Assembly (NCBI GenBank): GCA_031549535.1
Contig: JAVBPP010000068.1
Span: 1-47,054, forward strand
Direction of reading: 5' to 3'
DNA: 47,054 nucleotides
Origin: JAVBPP01 sp031549535
GTDB taxonomy: Bacteria; Bacillota; Clostridia; Oscillospirales; Acutalibacteraceae
Each line of letters begins with the position of its first letter. Position 1 is the stretch's first letter. Positions 32,319-39,872 of this stretch are shown here, piece by piece. The notes beneath the pieces are model-generated. The model did no database searches. It had not been told where the DNA came from and was given only the letters and a program-made list of their open reading frames with translations. Position numbers and translations under genes: made by a program.

Positions 32319-33115
32319 GCGACACAATGCGGCTGGATGTTGCCATTGTGCAGCGCGGCCTTGCCCCTTCGCGAGAAAAGGCACATGCATATATCAAGGC
32401 CGGAGCTGTATATTTAAACGGAAAAGAAATAAAAAAAGCTGGACATGCCGTTGCAGAGCATGATATAATTCAAGTTAATACACAGGAAACTTATGTCAGC
32501 CGAGGCGGTTATAAACTGGAAAAGGCATTGGCGCATTTCTCCCTGCAGCTAACGGACCTCACCTGCCTGGATGTCGGTGCCTCCACAGGCGGTTTTACGG
32601 ATTGCATGTTGCAACATGGCGCGAAAAAGGTCTATGCCGTGGATTCCGGAAAAGACCAACTTGCGCAGCGTTTCATCGCCGACCCCCGCGTTATCAGCCT
32701 GGAACAGACAAATTTTCGCTATATAACTGAAAAAGAGTTGCCCGAAGCACCGGCATTTGCCAGCGTGGATGTCTCCTTCATATCCCTGCGCTTGATTTTA
32801 CCCGTGCTGCATCGCTTCCTGGCGCAGAACGGCGGCGCCGTCTGCCTAATTAAGCCGCAGTTTGAGGCCGGGCGGCAGGATGTCGGCAAAAAGGGCGTAG
32901 TCAAAAATCCGCGTGTGCATGAGCGTGTCATCGCTGAGGTGATTGACTGCGCCACACAACTCGGCTTTTCCGTATCCGGCCTCACCTTCTCCCCCATTCG
33001 CGGGCCGGAGGGGAATATAGAATACTTACTGCTGCTGCATAAATTTACACAGCCTATACATCAGGCGCTCCCGGACATTGCACAAACAGTCCAGCTGGCC
33101 GCAGATTCCATCTAA
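32315..33115 (+). CDS. tlyA: TlyA-family rRNA 2'-O-ribose methyltransferase (S4 + FtsJ)
   Basis: 266 residues from ATG at 32315, overlapping the dxs stop. An N-terminal S4 RNA-binding domain (LDVAIVQRGLAPSREKAHAYIKAGAVYLNGK) precedes an FtsJ-like domain with SAM motif LDVGASTGGFTDCML and SVDVSFISLRLILP, then IKPQFEAGRQDVGKKGVVK. TlyA proteins methylate 16S and/or 23S rRNA; loss gives capreomycin resistance in mycobacteria. In Firmicutes the gene usually stands between dxs and nadK, as here. Ends shortly before the short palindrome ACGAATTCGT. Confidence 0.93.
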   Translation: MSDTMRLDVAIVQRGLAPSREKAHAYIKAGAVYLNGKEIKKAGHAVAEHDIIQVNTQETYVSRGGYKLEKALAHFSLQLTDLTCLDVGASTGGFTDCMLQHGAKKVYAVDSGKDQLAQRFIADPRVISLEQTNFRYITEKELPEAPAFASVDVSFISLRLILPVLHRFLAQNGGAVCLIKPQFEAGRQDVGKKGVVKNPRVHERVIAEVIDCATQLGFSVSGLTFSPIRGPEGNIEYLLLLHKFTQPIHQALPDIAQTVQLAADSI

Positions 33116-33147
33116 TACGAATTCGTGTAACAACGGAGGTTCCCGTT

Positions 33148-33999
33148 TTGAAGCTTGCAATTATGCCCAATATGACCCGCGAGGAAACGCCGCAGACAAC
33201 ACGGCGCATCTTGCAAAAACTCCGTCAGCTGGGAATCCCCGCTTTTCTGCCTGCAGAGCTTGGGGATGCGTTCCTGGATTGCGGCGCTCTTTGCCTTGCA
33301 CAGGACGAGATGCTGCGGGCGTGCGATATCCTGCTCACTGTCGGCGGAGACGGCACCATTCTGCACGCCGCCAAGCAGGCAGCCGGAGTGGGAAAGCCCG
33401 TTTTGGGCATCAACGCAGGGCGTCTGGCTTTTATGGCGGGGCTGGAGGCAGATGAGCTGGAGCTGTTGGAACGGCTGCAGACGAAGACGTATGAAATCGA
33501 TTCGCGCATGCTGCTACAGGCGCGTGTCATACAGGGAGAGACCGTTCTCACAAGCGCCGTTTGCGTGAATGATGCGGTGATTCGCCTGAATCAAACACAA
33601 AAAAGCGTGGAACTGCAGGTACTGCATGACGGGCAGCCGCTAAACCGCTATATCGGCGACGGCCTAATTGCCGCAACGCCCACCGGTTCCACCGCATACT
33701 CCCTTTCGGCGGGCGGCCCTGTGGTTGACCCGCTTTTGGACAGCATTCTGCTCACGCCCATCTGCACCCACTCGCTGTTCTCCCGTTCCCTGCTGTTCCG
33801 CCCGGACGCAACGCTCTGCGTGAGCGCGCCGAAGGGGAACGAGCTGCAGCTTTGTTGCGACGGGGAAGCGCCGCTTACCGTCCCGGCCGGAGCCCATGTC
33901 ACGCTGGAAACTGCCGCGTATCGCGCACAGTTTATCCGCATTAAGAGCGATCATTTTATTCATATACTCAACCAAAAATTAGCGCAATGGCGCGCCTGA
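33148..33999 (+). CDS. nadK: NAD kinase
   Basis: 283 residues from TTG at 33148 with ACGGAGGT eight nt upstream. The GGDG motif is present in LLTVGGDGTILHAAK, with GINAGRLAFMAGLE following, NDAVIRLNQTQKSVELQV, and the TPTGSTAYSLSAGGP loop that binds NAD. The enzyme makes NADP from NAD with ATP or polyphosphate. Located between tlyA and argR as in many Firmicutes. Confidence 0.95.
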   Translation: MKLAIMPNMTREETPQTTRRILQKLRQLGIPAFLPAELGDAFLDCGALCLAQDEMLRACDILLTVGGDGTILHAAKQAAGVGKPVLGINAGRLAFMAGLEADELELLERLQTKTYEIDSRMLLQARVIQGETVLTSAVCVNDAVIRLNQTQKSVELQVLHDGQPLNRYIGDGLIAATPTGSTAYSLSAGGPVVDPLLDSILLTPICTHSLFSRSLLFRPDATLCVSAPKGNELQLCCDGEAPLTVPAGAHVTLETAAYRAQFIRIKSDHFIHILNQKLAQWRA

Positions 34000-34012
34000 C
34001 GGGGGTTTGAAG

Positions 34013-34474
34013 ATGAAACGAAACCGGCATGAGATGATTCTGAGCTTGATTGCACAGCAGAGCGTGGCGACACAGGAGGATTTGCGCCAGCTGCTGCTGG
34101 ATCATGGGTTCGATGTAACCCAGGCGACCGTCTCACGGGATATTAAGGCCCTGCAACTCATTAAGGTGCAGGGGCAAAACGGGCAGTATAAGTACGCCTT
34201 GACCAAATCCAAGTCAGACGAGCTGCTCACGCGCTTCCAGAGCATTTTTGTGCAGTCCGTCGTTTCCGCGGATTACGCGGGCAACATGCTTGTAATTCGC
34301 TGCTATGCCGGGATGGCGAACGCCGCCTGCGCGGCTTTTGATTCCATGGATTGGGAGGGGCTTGTTGGCACCCTTGCGGGGGATGACACCTTTTTCGCCG
34401 TCTGCCGCACAGAGGGCTACGCCTCCCAGATGCGCGACGCAATCAAACGCTTATTGCAAAAAGAGAAGGAATGA
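34013..34474 (+). CDS. argR: arginine repressor ArgR/AhrC
   Basis: 153 residues from ATG at 34013, with GGGGG upstream. Winged-helix N-terminus (QEDLRQLLLDHGFDVTQATVSRDIKALQL) and C-terminal arginine-binding and hexamer domain with DYAGNMLVIRC and VGTLAGDDTFFAVC. It represses arginine biosynthesis and may activate catabolism. No arginine gene is in this window; the position before recN is conserved across Firmicutes. Confidence 0.95.
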   Translation: MKRNRHEMILSLIAQQSVATQEDLRQLLLDHGFDVTQATVSRDIKALQLIKVQGQNGQYKYALTKSKSDELLTRFQSIFVQSVVSADYAGNMLVIRCYAGMANAACAAFDSMDWEGLVGTLAGDDTFFAVCRTEGYASQMRDAIKRLLQKEKE

Positions 34475-34483
34475 GTTAGAGCT

Positions 34484-36154
34484 ATGCTTTCTCACTTGAA
34501 GATTGAAAACATTGCTATTATTGAGCGGGCTGAAATCGAGTTCGGCGATGGCTTAAACGTGCTCACGGGCGAGACCGGGGCAGGTAAATCTATTTTAATT
34601 GACGCCATTCACGCAGTCCTCGGCGAGCGTACCTCCCGCGATTTGATTCGCAGCGATGCCGGCAGCGCCAAGGTTTCTGCGCTGTTTTACGCCCACGGGC
34701 AGAGCATACGCGATACCTTGCGGGAATATGAGCTGCCCGTGCCGGAGGACGGAGAGCTGCTGCTGCAGCGCACCCTGCAAACCGACGGGCGGAATGTCTG
34801 CCGCATCAACGGGGAAACAGTCAGCGTTTCTATGCTCAAGGCCGTTGGACGGGATTTAATCAACATTCACGGCCAACATGACAACCAGGCATTGCTTAAC
34901 GCGGAGCGACATTTCAGTTTTTTGGATTTACTGGCTTCCAATGCGGCGCTTTTAGAGGCCTACCGCGCACAGTACCAAACACTGGGGGAGCTCCGGCGCG
35001 AGCAGGAGGCTCTGCGCATGGATGAAACGCAGAAGGAACGCGAGCTGGATATGCTCCAGTTTCAAATTGATGAGTTGGAAAGCGCAGACTTACAAATCGG
35101 CGAACAGGAGGAGCTGAGCGCCAAGCGTAGCCTGCACCAGAATTCCGAAAAAGTGCTGGACGCGCTGCAAAGCGCCTATGCCGCGCTGCGCGGGGATGAG
35201 GACATGGGCGGCGCGGTGGACAGCCTGGAAACCGCCGCGGACGATTTGGAAGCCGCCGCCGCTTATTTTACCGATGTGGAGGAAACGGCAGCGAACGTAC
35301 GCAGCCTCGCCTATGATTTGGCGGAATACACCAGCGAGGTGCGGGATGCGCTGGAAAGCTTTTCATACGACCCGCAGGAGCTGGCAGAAATTGAAGAGCG
35401 CTTGGATTTGCTCTACCGCCTCTCCCGCAAATACGGGACGGATGAGGAAGAAATGCTGCAATTTTTGGCGGATGCGGTAGAAAAGCGTGAACGCATCACC
35501 CTTTCCGACCAGCGCATCAAAGAACTCGATGCACTGATTACAAAGGCGGAAGCCGCGATGCTGCAAAACGCGCAAAAGCTGCACGGCAGCCGGGTCAAGG
35601 CCGCAAGGGACTTGGAGGAACAGGTAACGCGGGAGCTCGCGTTTTTGGATATGCCGAATGTCACCTTTTGTGTACAAATGACCCCTTGCACCCCAAACGC
35701 AAACGGCACGGACCGTATCGAATTTTTAATTTCCGCCAATGCGGGGGAAGAGCCGCGCCCTCTGGCAAAAATAGCCTCCGGCGGCGAGCTTTCCCGCATG
35801 ATGCTGGCGATTAAAAATGTTTTGGCGGATAAGGACGATATCGGCACCCTCATTTTTGACGAAATTGATACCGGCGTCAGCGGACGCGCCGCGCAAAAAA
35901 TTGCGCTGAAGCTGCACGAGGTGGCAAACGGCAGGCAGGTTATTTGCGTGACGCACTTAGCGCAAATCGCGGCGCAGGCCAAACAGCATCTGCAGATTTA
36001 TAAGGAAGTGGCAGACGGAAAAACCTATACCCGTGTGCACCAGCTGAACCATGAGGGGCGCAAGCAGGAGCTCGCGCGCATCATCGGCGGCCTGGAGGTA
36101 ACGCAGCTGCAGCTGGACAGCGCAGCGGAAATGCTGAAGGCAGCGGGGAATTAG
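34484..36154 (+). CDS. recN: DNA repair protein RecN
   Basis: 556 residues, usual length, from ATG at 34484, ten bases after argR. SMC-like ATPase with Walker A GETGAGKSILIDAI near the N-terminus, a central coiled coil (about 150-340), and C-terminal signature LAKIASGGELSRMMLAIK with Walker B LIFDEIDTGVSGRAAQ and the following THLAQIAAQA. RecN holds DNA ends together early in double-strand break repair. Last gene of the nusB operon; no spoIVB or spo0A follows, unlike in Bacillus. The palindromic element 36224-36346 lies downstream. Confidence 0.96.
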   Translation: MLSHLKIENIAIIERAEIEFGDGLNVLTGETGAGKSILIDAIHAVLGERTSRDLIRSDAGSAKVSALFYAHGQSIRDTLREYELPVPEDGELLLQRTLQTDGRNVCRINGETVSVSMLKAVGRDLINIHGQHDNQALLNAERHFSFLDLLASNAALLEAYRAQYQTLGELRREQEALRMDETQKERELDMLQFQIDELESADLQIGEQEELSAKRSLHQNSEKVLDALQSAYAALRGDEDMGGAVDSLETAADDLEAAAAYFTDVEETAANVRSLAYDLAEYTSEVRDALESFSYDPQELAEIEERLDLLYRLSRKYGTDEEEMLQFLADAVEKRERITLSDQRIKELDALITKAEAAMLQNAQKLHGSRVKAARDLEEQVTRELAFLDMPNVTFCVQMTPCTPNANGTDRIEFLISANAGEEPRPLAKIASGGELSRMMLAIKNVLADKDDIGTLIFDEIDTGVSGRAAQKIALKLHEVANGRQVICVTHLAQIAAQAKQHLQIYKEVADGKTYTRVHQLNHEGRKQELARIIGGLEVTQLQLDSAAEMLKAAGN

Positions 36155-36223
36155 GGCGCTCAGATTGTAACCTCATTGTTCCAAATAACAGCGACTGTGA
36201 ATCGCTCTACATGTTTCGGCTCG

Positions 36224-36346
36224 CATAATGCTATTACTCCGGCACTTAATAGTAGCAAATTTCGCGGGAACAAATGCTTTCCTGTATGGGATTTGCTCCC
36301 GCAAAATTTATTGCTACTATTTGGTGCCGGAGTAAATAGCATTATG
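36224..36346. repeat. palindromic element F (123 bp) between recN and the ECF sigma gene
   Basis: CATAATGCTATT...CGGCAC...AATAGTAGCAA...GCGGGA in the left arm pairs with TCCCGC...TTGCTACTATT...GTGCCG...AATAGCATTATG on the right; apical region 36270-36295 contains AATGCTTTCCTGTATGGG. Homologous to element A at 13563-13669 with compensatory changes. No T tract follows, so it is not a simple terminator. It fills most of the 294-bp gap. Confidence 0.8.
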
Positions 36347-36356
36347 TTGTGGTCTC

Positions 36357-36386
36357 TTGCGGAGAAATTCACAGCCGCTTTATATT
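36357..36386 (+). promoter_or_regulatory. weak promoter candidate for the ECF sigma/anti-sigma pair
   Basis: TTGCGG (36357-36362), 18 nt, TATATT (36381-36386), about 60 nt before the sigma start. An ECF-autoregulated promoter could be elsewhere in this region. Confidence 0.3.
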
Positions 36387-36448
36387 TTTTCTTTTCCATG
36401 CAACTTTTCGGCGGGCTGCCGCATTATGCTGTTGACAGGGTGAAAAAC

Positions 36449-37063
36449 ATGCTTTTTATGATGATGCAAATGGAACAGGAACGTATCGAGAGGCTGCAGC
36501 CGCAGGACGTGTATGACGAGTGGATTATGTGCATTGCTAAGGGAGATAAGCAGGCGCTGACTCAGCTCTACACCGCCACAAAAGCCGCCGTCTATGGCTT
36601 TGCCTTATCTATGCTGCGCAATACCCACGATGCGCAGGATGTGATGCAGGAAGTCTATATCCGCATTTATGCGGCCGCGCCCGAGTATGTCCCCCGGGGC
36701 AACCCCAAGGCATGGATTTTCACTGTCACGCGTAACTTATGCCTGATGAAATTGCGTCAGGGCACAAAAATAATTCCAATTGAGCCGGAACTGCTTGACC
36801 CGCCGGATGTGCGGGACGAAATCACGCAAACCGTAGAGCGCGTTGTACTGCGGGAGGCCTTAAGTCAGCTCAGCGACACCGAAATGCAAATCGTGGTTTT
36901 GCACGCGATTGCGGGGCAAAAACACCAGGACATCGCAACGCTGCTGGATATCCCTCTGGCAACCGTACGTTCCAAATATCGCAGAGCCCTGTCAAAGCTC
37001 AAGACGATACTGAATCAAGAAAAGGAGGATGAGCCACATGTCCGAGAAACAATTTCTAAATGA
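36449..37063 (+). CDS. ECF-type RNA polymerase sigma factor
   Basis: 204 residues from ATG at 36449 with AGGGTGA six nt upstream; the in-frame region before it lies in element F and is not coding. Region 2 is LTQLYTATKAAVYGFALSMLRNTHDAQDVMQEVYIRIY with the PKAWIFTVTRNLCLMKLR segment, and region 4 is LSDTEMQIVVLHAIAGQKHQDIATLLDIPLATVRSKYRRALSKLK. The following gene overlaps it by 26 nt and encodes a membrane protein with an RsgI-like anti-sigma domain, so the pair is a sigma/anti-sigma unit. The stimulus is unknown. Confidence 0.9.
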   Translation: MLFMMMQMEQERIERLQPQDVYDEWIMCIAKGDKQALTQLYTATKAAVYGFALSMLRNTHDAQDVMQEVYIRIYAAAPEYVPRGNPKAWIFTVTRNLCLMKLRQGTKIIPIEPELLDPPDVRDEITQTVERVVLREALSQLSDTEMQIVVLHAIAGQKHQDIATLLDIPLATVRSKYRRALSKLKTILNQEKEDEPHVRETISK

Positions 37064-38639
37064 CTTCATCAGTGCCGTGGAACAGGACACCCCCGATGTG
37101 CTGGACGAAATCCTCCTTGGCTGTGAGCAGATTGACTGCGCACGCCGGAAAGGAGAATTCATGAACACGCTTGTTTTTGAAGAAAGCAATAAACAAAACA
37201 GCAGAAAACGCAGTTCCCTAATAAAATATGTTTCACTGGCCGCCGCCGTATGCCTGATTACCTTCGGCGCATTCTTCGCCTTTGACCGCTATTCCGTGGA
37301 CACCGTAATTGACCTGGACGTTAACCCCAGCATTCAGCTGCAGGTCAACAAGTCCGAGCGCGTGCTCGCCGCAACAGCACTCAACCAGGACGCCAAGAAA
37401 ATTCTGGACGGGATGGAGCTAAAGCATACCACGCTGAACACTGCCGTCAACGCGCTGATTGGTTCCATGCTCAAGCACGGCTTTGTAAGCGAAATCAAAA
37501 ATTCAGTCCTCATTTCTGTGGAACACAGCAGCCGGGAAAAGGGTGCGGAGCTGGAAAAACGCCTGTCTGAAGAAGTGAGCAAAATATTGGACCAAAACGC
37601 GGTAAACGGCGCGGTGCTCACCCAAACGATTCCGGAGGATCAGGCGCTGCAAAAGCTTGCCCGGGAACACGATATTTCAGTTGGCAAGGCCGCCCTGGTG
37701 CAGGAGCTTGTGAAACGAAACCCCAGTTTGACCTTTGATTCTGTAGCAAAAACACCCATCAACGATATTAACCTTATTTTAGAAAGCGAACAGGAAAAAG
37801 TCAGCGGCGTTTCCTCCCAAGGCAAGGCTTCCCCTGCCGCCTATATTACCCAGGAGCAGGCAAAGCAAGCTGCCCTGCAGCACGCGGGTGTGAAGCAGAG
37901 CGATGTTACCTTCCAAAAAGTGAAAATGGATTTGGACGATGGCATCATGGTATATGACCTCGAGTTCTACGGAAAAAACTGTGAGTATGAGTATGAGCTG
38001 GATGCCAAAACCGGAGCGGTTCTGGAGCACGAGCGCGAGGAGCACGCCACAAAGGCACAGCCTTCCCCAACGAATCCGAACAAATCCTCCACGCAAGCCT
38101 CTACACAAGCGCAACCCGCCACACAAATCAGTCCGGAACAGGCAAAACAGGCGGCGCTGCGCCACGCGAACAAAACAGGTGCCGAGGTCACGTTCCTTCA
38201 AACAGAGCTGGAACGGGATGACGGAACATTGATTTACGATATCTCCTTTATCAGCGGACAAACAGAATATGAATATGAAATCGATGCAAAAACCGGCAGT
38301 GTGCTAAGCTATGACACGGATTACGAGCACCAGGGCACCGAAAAGCACCGCCAGACAACCACCGCGCCCGCCAAAAAGACGGCGATCACAGCCGGACAGA
38401 AAGACCCCACAGCCGTCAGCGCAGACCAGGCAAAAACCATTGCGCTGCAGCACGCAAAAATAAAACAGGCGGACACCACCGGCCTGCGTGCTCTGCTTGA
38501 CCGCGACGACGGCAAAACAGTCTATGAAGTGGAATTTTTCCATGGCGATAAGGAATACGACTATGAAATTGACGCCGCCAGCGGAAAAATTTTGCACTAC
38601 GATGTGGAAAGCATGCACGATAACGAACATGATGATTAA
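37038..38639 (+). CDS. RsgI-like anti-sigma factor with three PepSY-like repeats
   Basis: 533 residues from ATG at 37038; AAGGAGG at 37021-37027 is ten nt upstream, so it is preferred over ATG at 37029, which would leave almost no spacer. The cytoplasmic N-terminus (about 1-55) should bind the sigma factor; a membrane helix SLAAAVCLITFGAFFAF follows, then an RsgI_N-type extracellular domain (DTVIDLDVNPSIQLQVNKSE). From about 270 three similar segments occur, each of the form ITQEQAKQAALQHAGVKQSDVTF ... YDLEFYGKNCEYEYELDAKTG, i.e. PepSY-type repeats joined by Thr/Pro/Gln-rich linkers. Clostridial RsgI proteins often carry carbohydrate-binding modules instead; PepSY domains may sense or inhibit a peptidase. 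Confidence 0.85.
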   Translation: MSEKQFLNDFISAVEQDTPDVLDEILLGCEQIDCARRKGEFMNTLVFEESNKQNSRKRSSLIKYVSLAAAVCLITFGAFFAFDRYSVDTVIDLDVNPSIQLQVNKSERVLAATALNQDAKKILDGMELKHTTLNTAVNALIGSMLKHGFVSEIKNSVLISVEHSSREKGAELEKRLSEEVSKILDQNAVNGAVLTQTIPEDQALQKLAREHDISVGKAALVQELVKRNPSLTFDSVAKTPINDINLILESEQEKVSGVSSQGKASPAAYITQEQAKQAALQHAGVKQSDVTFQKVKMDLDDGIMVYDLEFYGKNCEYEYELDAKTGAVLEHEREEHATKAQPSPTNPNKSSTQASTQAQPATQISPEQAKQAALRHANKTGAEVTFLQTELERDDGTLIYDISFISGQTEYEYEIDAKTGSVLSYDTDYEHQGTEKHRQTTTAPAKKTAITAGQKDPTAVSADQAKTIALQHAKIKQADTTGLRALLDRDDGKTVYEVEFFHGDKEYDYEIDAASGKILHYDVESMHDNEHDD

Positions 38640-38796
38640 TACTAATCCCAAGTAGAAACCTCGATATCTTTGCGGTCTTTTTCGCGCTGTGCTTTGTTGT
38701 CCTCCTTGCTTTACGACAGTAAAGCAGCGTCGTCCGCCGCGCACAACGCGAAAAATTCACGCAAATCTATTTGAGTTTTCTACTTGGAATTAGTAT
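38639..38796. repeat. palindromic element D (158 bp near-perfect inverted repeat)
   Basis: The two arms match over almost their whole length: ATACTAAT..CCAAGTAG at the left end pairs with CTACTTGG.ATTAGTAT at the right, TTTTTCGCG with CGCGAAAAA, and the centre is GCTTTAC GACA GTAAAGC. It directly follows the anti-sigma stop. No ORF fits. With element E it fills the gap 38640-38978. Confidence 0.8.
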
Positions 38797-38826
38797 AAGT
38801 TGTAAATAAGCAGCCGCTTGTCAAAT

Positions 38827-38929
38827 ATACCAATCATCATTCAGAATACTTCCTGCAAAATTCGGCAAGAGCGCATACAGGAAACGCTCGTTACCGAATT
38901 TTGCAAGCATTCTAAAAGGTGATTGGTAT
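38827..38929. repeat. palindromic element E (103 bp)
   Basis: ATACCAATC at the left end and GATTGGTAT at the right; inner arms CAAAATTCGG and CCGAATTTTG, GAGCG and CGCTC around a loop CATACAGGAAA, which is TTTCCTGTATG on the minus strand. Its ends match the short element B at 17370-17415, and its loop matches the loops of A and F in reverse orientation. Confidence 0.75.
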
Positions 38930-38978
38930 TAAAAGACAGGCGGCTACTTTCTATATGCAATTTTTGAAGCAGTGTTTT

Positions 38979-39872
38979 TTAGGCTTGACGCATTTCTGCA
39001 AGGTCGCGGTAGCTGATTAACTGGAAACCGCAGGCCTCCAAGTGCTGGCGGGTTGCGGGGTCGCCGAACAGCCGGTGCTCCCATACGCGCCTTTGCCATA
39101 CACTGCTGGTGCCCTTGAGCTCGTCTGTTTCCATCGCCGGGTGCAGATAGGTCTCCGTCACACCCTCCGGATAGGTTTTCACCAACTCATAGATATGCTC
39201 ACGGAAGTTTTCATAGCTCTCGCTCTGTGGGCCGTGCCAATCATGTGGTAAGAGATAATCCGGCGTTATCACGCCGTTTGCCTTTGCCAGCGCCACGAAG
39301 GAGGCGAAAGCCTTGGTAATCAAGTCCCCGTCTACCTGGATACCGAGCATAGTGTTGGAAAGCATTTCGGGCACAAAATTGCCCGGAAAACGGAAGGGCA
39401 GGCCGTATTCGCCCGCAATCTCAAACGTCAGCTTGAGTAGCTCAAAATGCCCGGCCTCAATGCCATAGAGCGAACCCATGTGGTTATCCAGATGCGATGG
39501 ATGCAAGCCCAAGCGCTTGGCGCGCTCAATTTGCTCACGAATTTCCAGCTCCACCTGTTTTAAATCCGCCGCATTTTCAAAGTCCGCGCAGCCGGCGTAC
39601 ATAAAGCCGTCCGGCGTGCGCAGGCTGGAGGTGTCTCCGTTAGCAATCGGACCCCACTTATAGTTGCCCCATTCGCTGGTGAAGGTCAAATGCACGCCAA
39701 TCGCATGCTCCGGGTGTTTGGCCGCCCACTTGCAGGCCTCCGTGGACCAGCCGCAGGGCATCATTACCGTTGCGGAGGTGATGCCACCCTTTTCCAGTAA
39801 ATCCCAAGTCGCCATGTTTGCCGCGCGGCACATGCCATAGTCGTCCGCGTTGATGATTAAGTATTTTTCCAT
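38979..39872 (-). CDS. ChbG/YdjC-family carbohydrate deacetylase
   Basis: 297 residues from the ATG at 39872, which shares one base with the upstream stop (TGATG). The N-terminus KYLIINADDYGMC carries the conserved metal-binding Asp pair, and IGVHLTF and LHPSHLDNHMGS supply His ligands. ChbG removes one acetyl group from chitooligosaccharides such as diacetylchitobiose. NagB is encoded two genes upstream, which supports amino-sugar use. Last gene of a five-gene minus-strand unit. Confidence 0.85.
   Translation of the reverse strand: MEKYLIINADDYGMCRAANMATWDLLEKGGITSATVMMPCGWSTEACKWAAKHPEHAIGVHLTFTSEWGNYKWGPIANGDTSSLRTPDGFMYAGCADFENAADLKQVELEIREQIERAKRLGLHPSHLDNHMGSLYGIEAGHFELLKLTFEIAGEYGLPFRFPGNFVPEMLSNTMLGIQVDGDLITKAFASFVALAKANGVITPDYLLPHDWHGPQSESYENFREHIYELVKTYPEGVTETYLHPAMETDELKGTSSVWQRRVWEHRLFGDPATRQHLEACGFQLISYRDLAEMRQA

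Noticed and set aside
33117..33126. Palindrome ACGAATTCGT after tlyA.
   Set aside because: Only 10 bp; too short to support a function, though similar to the centre of hairpin C.
36176..36448. Longer ECF sigma protein starting at 36176.
   Set aside because: The extra 91 codons cross palindromic element F and show no sigma features; an SD at 36437-36443 marks the start at 36449.
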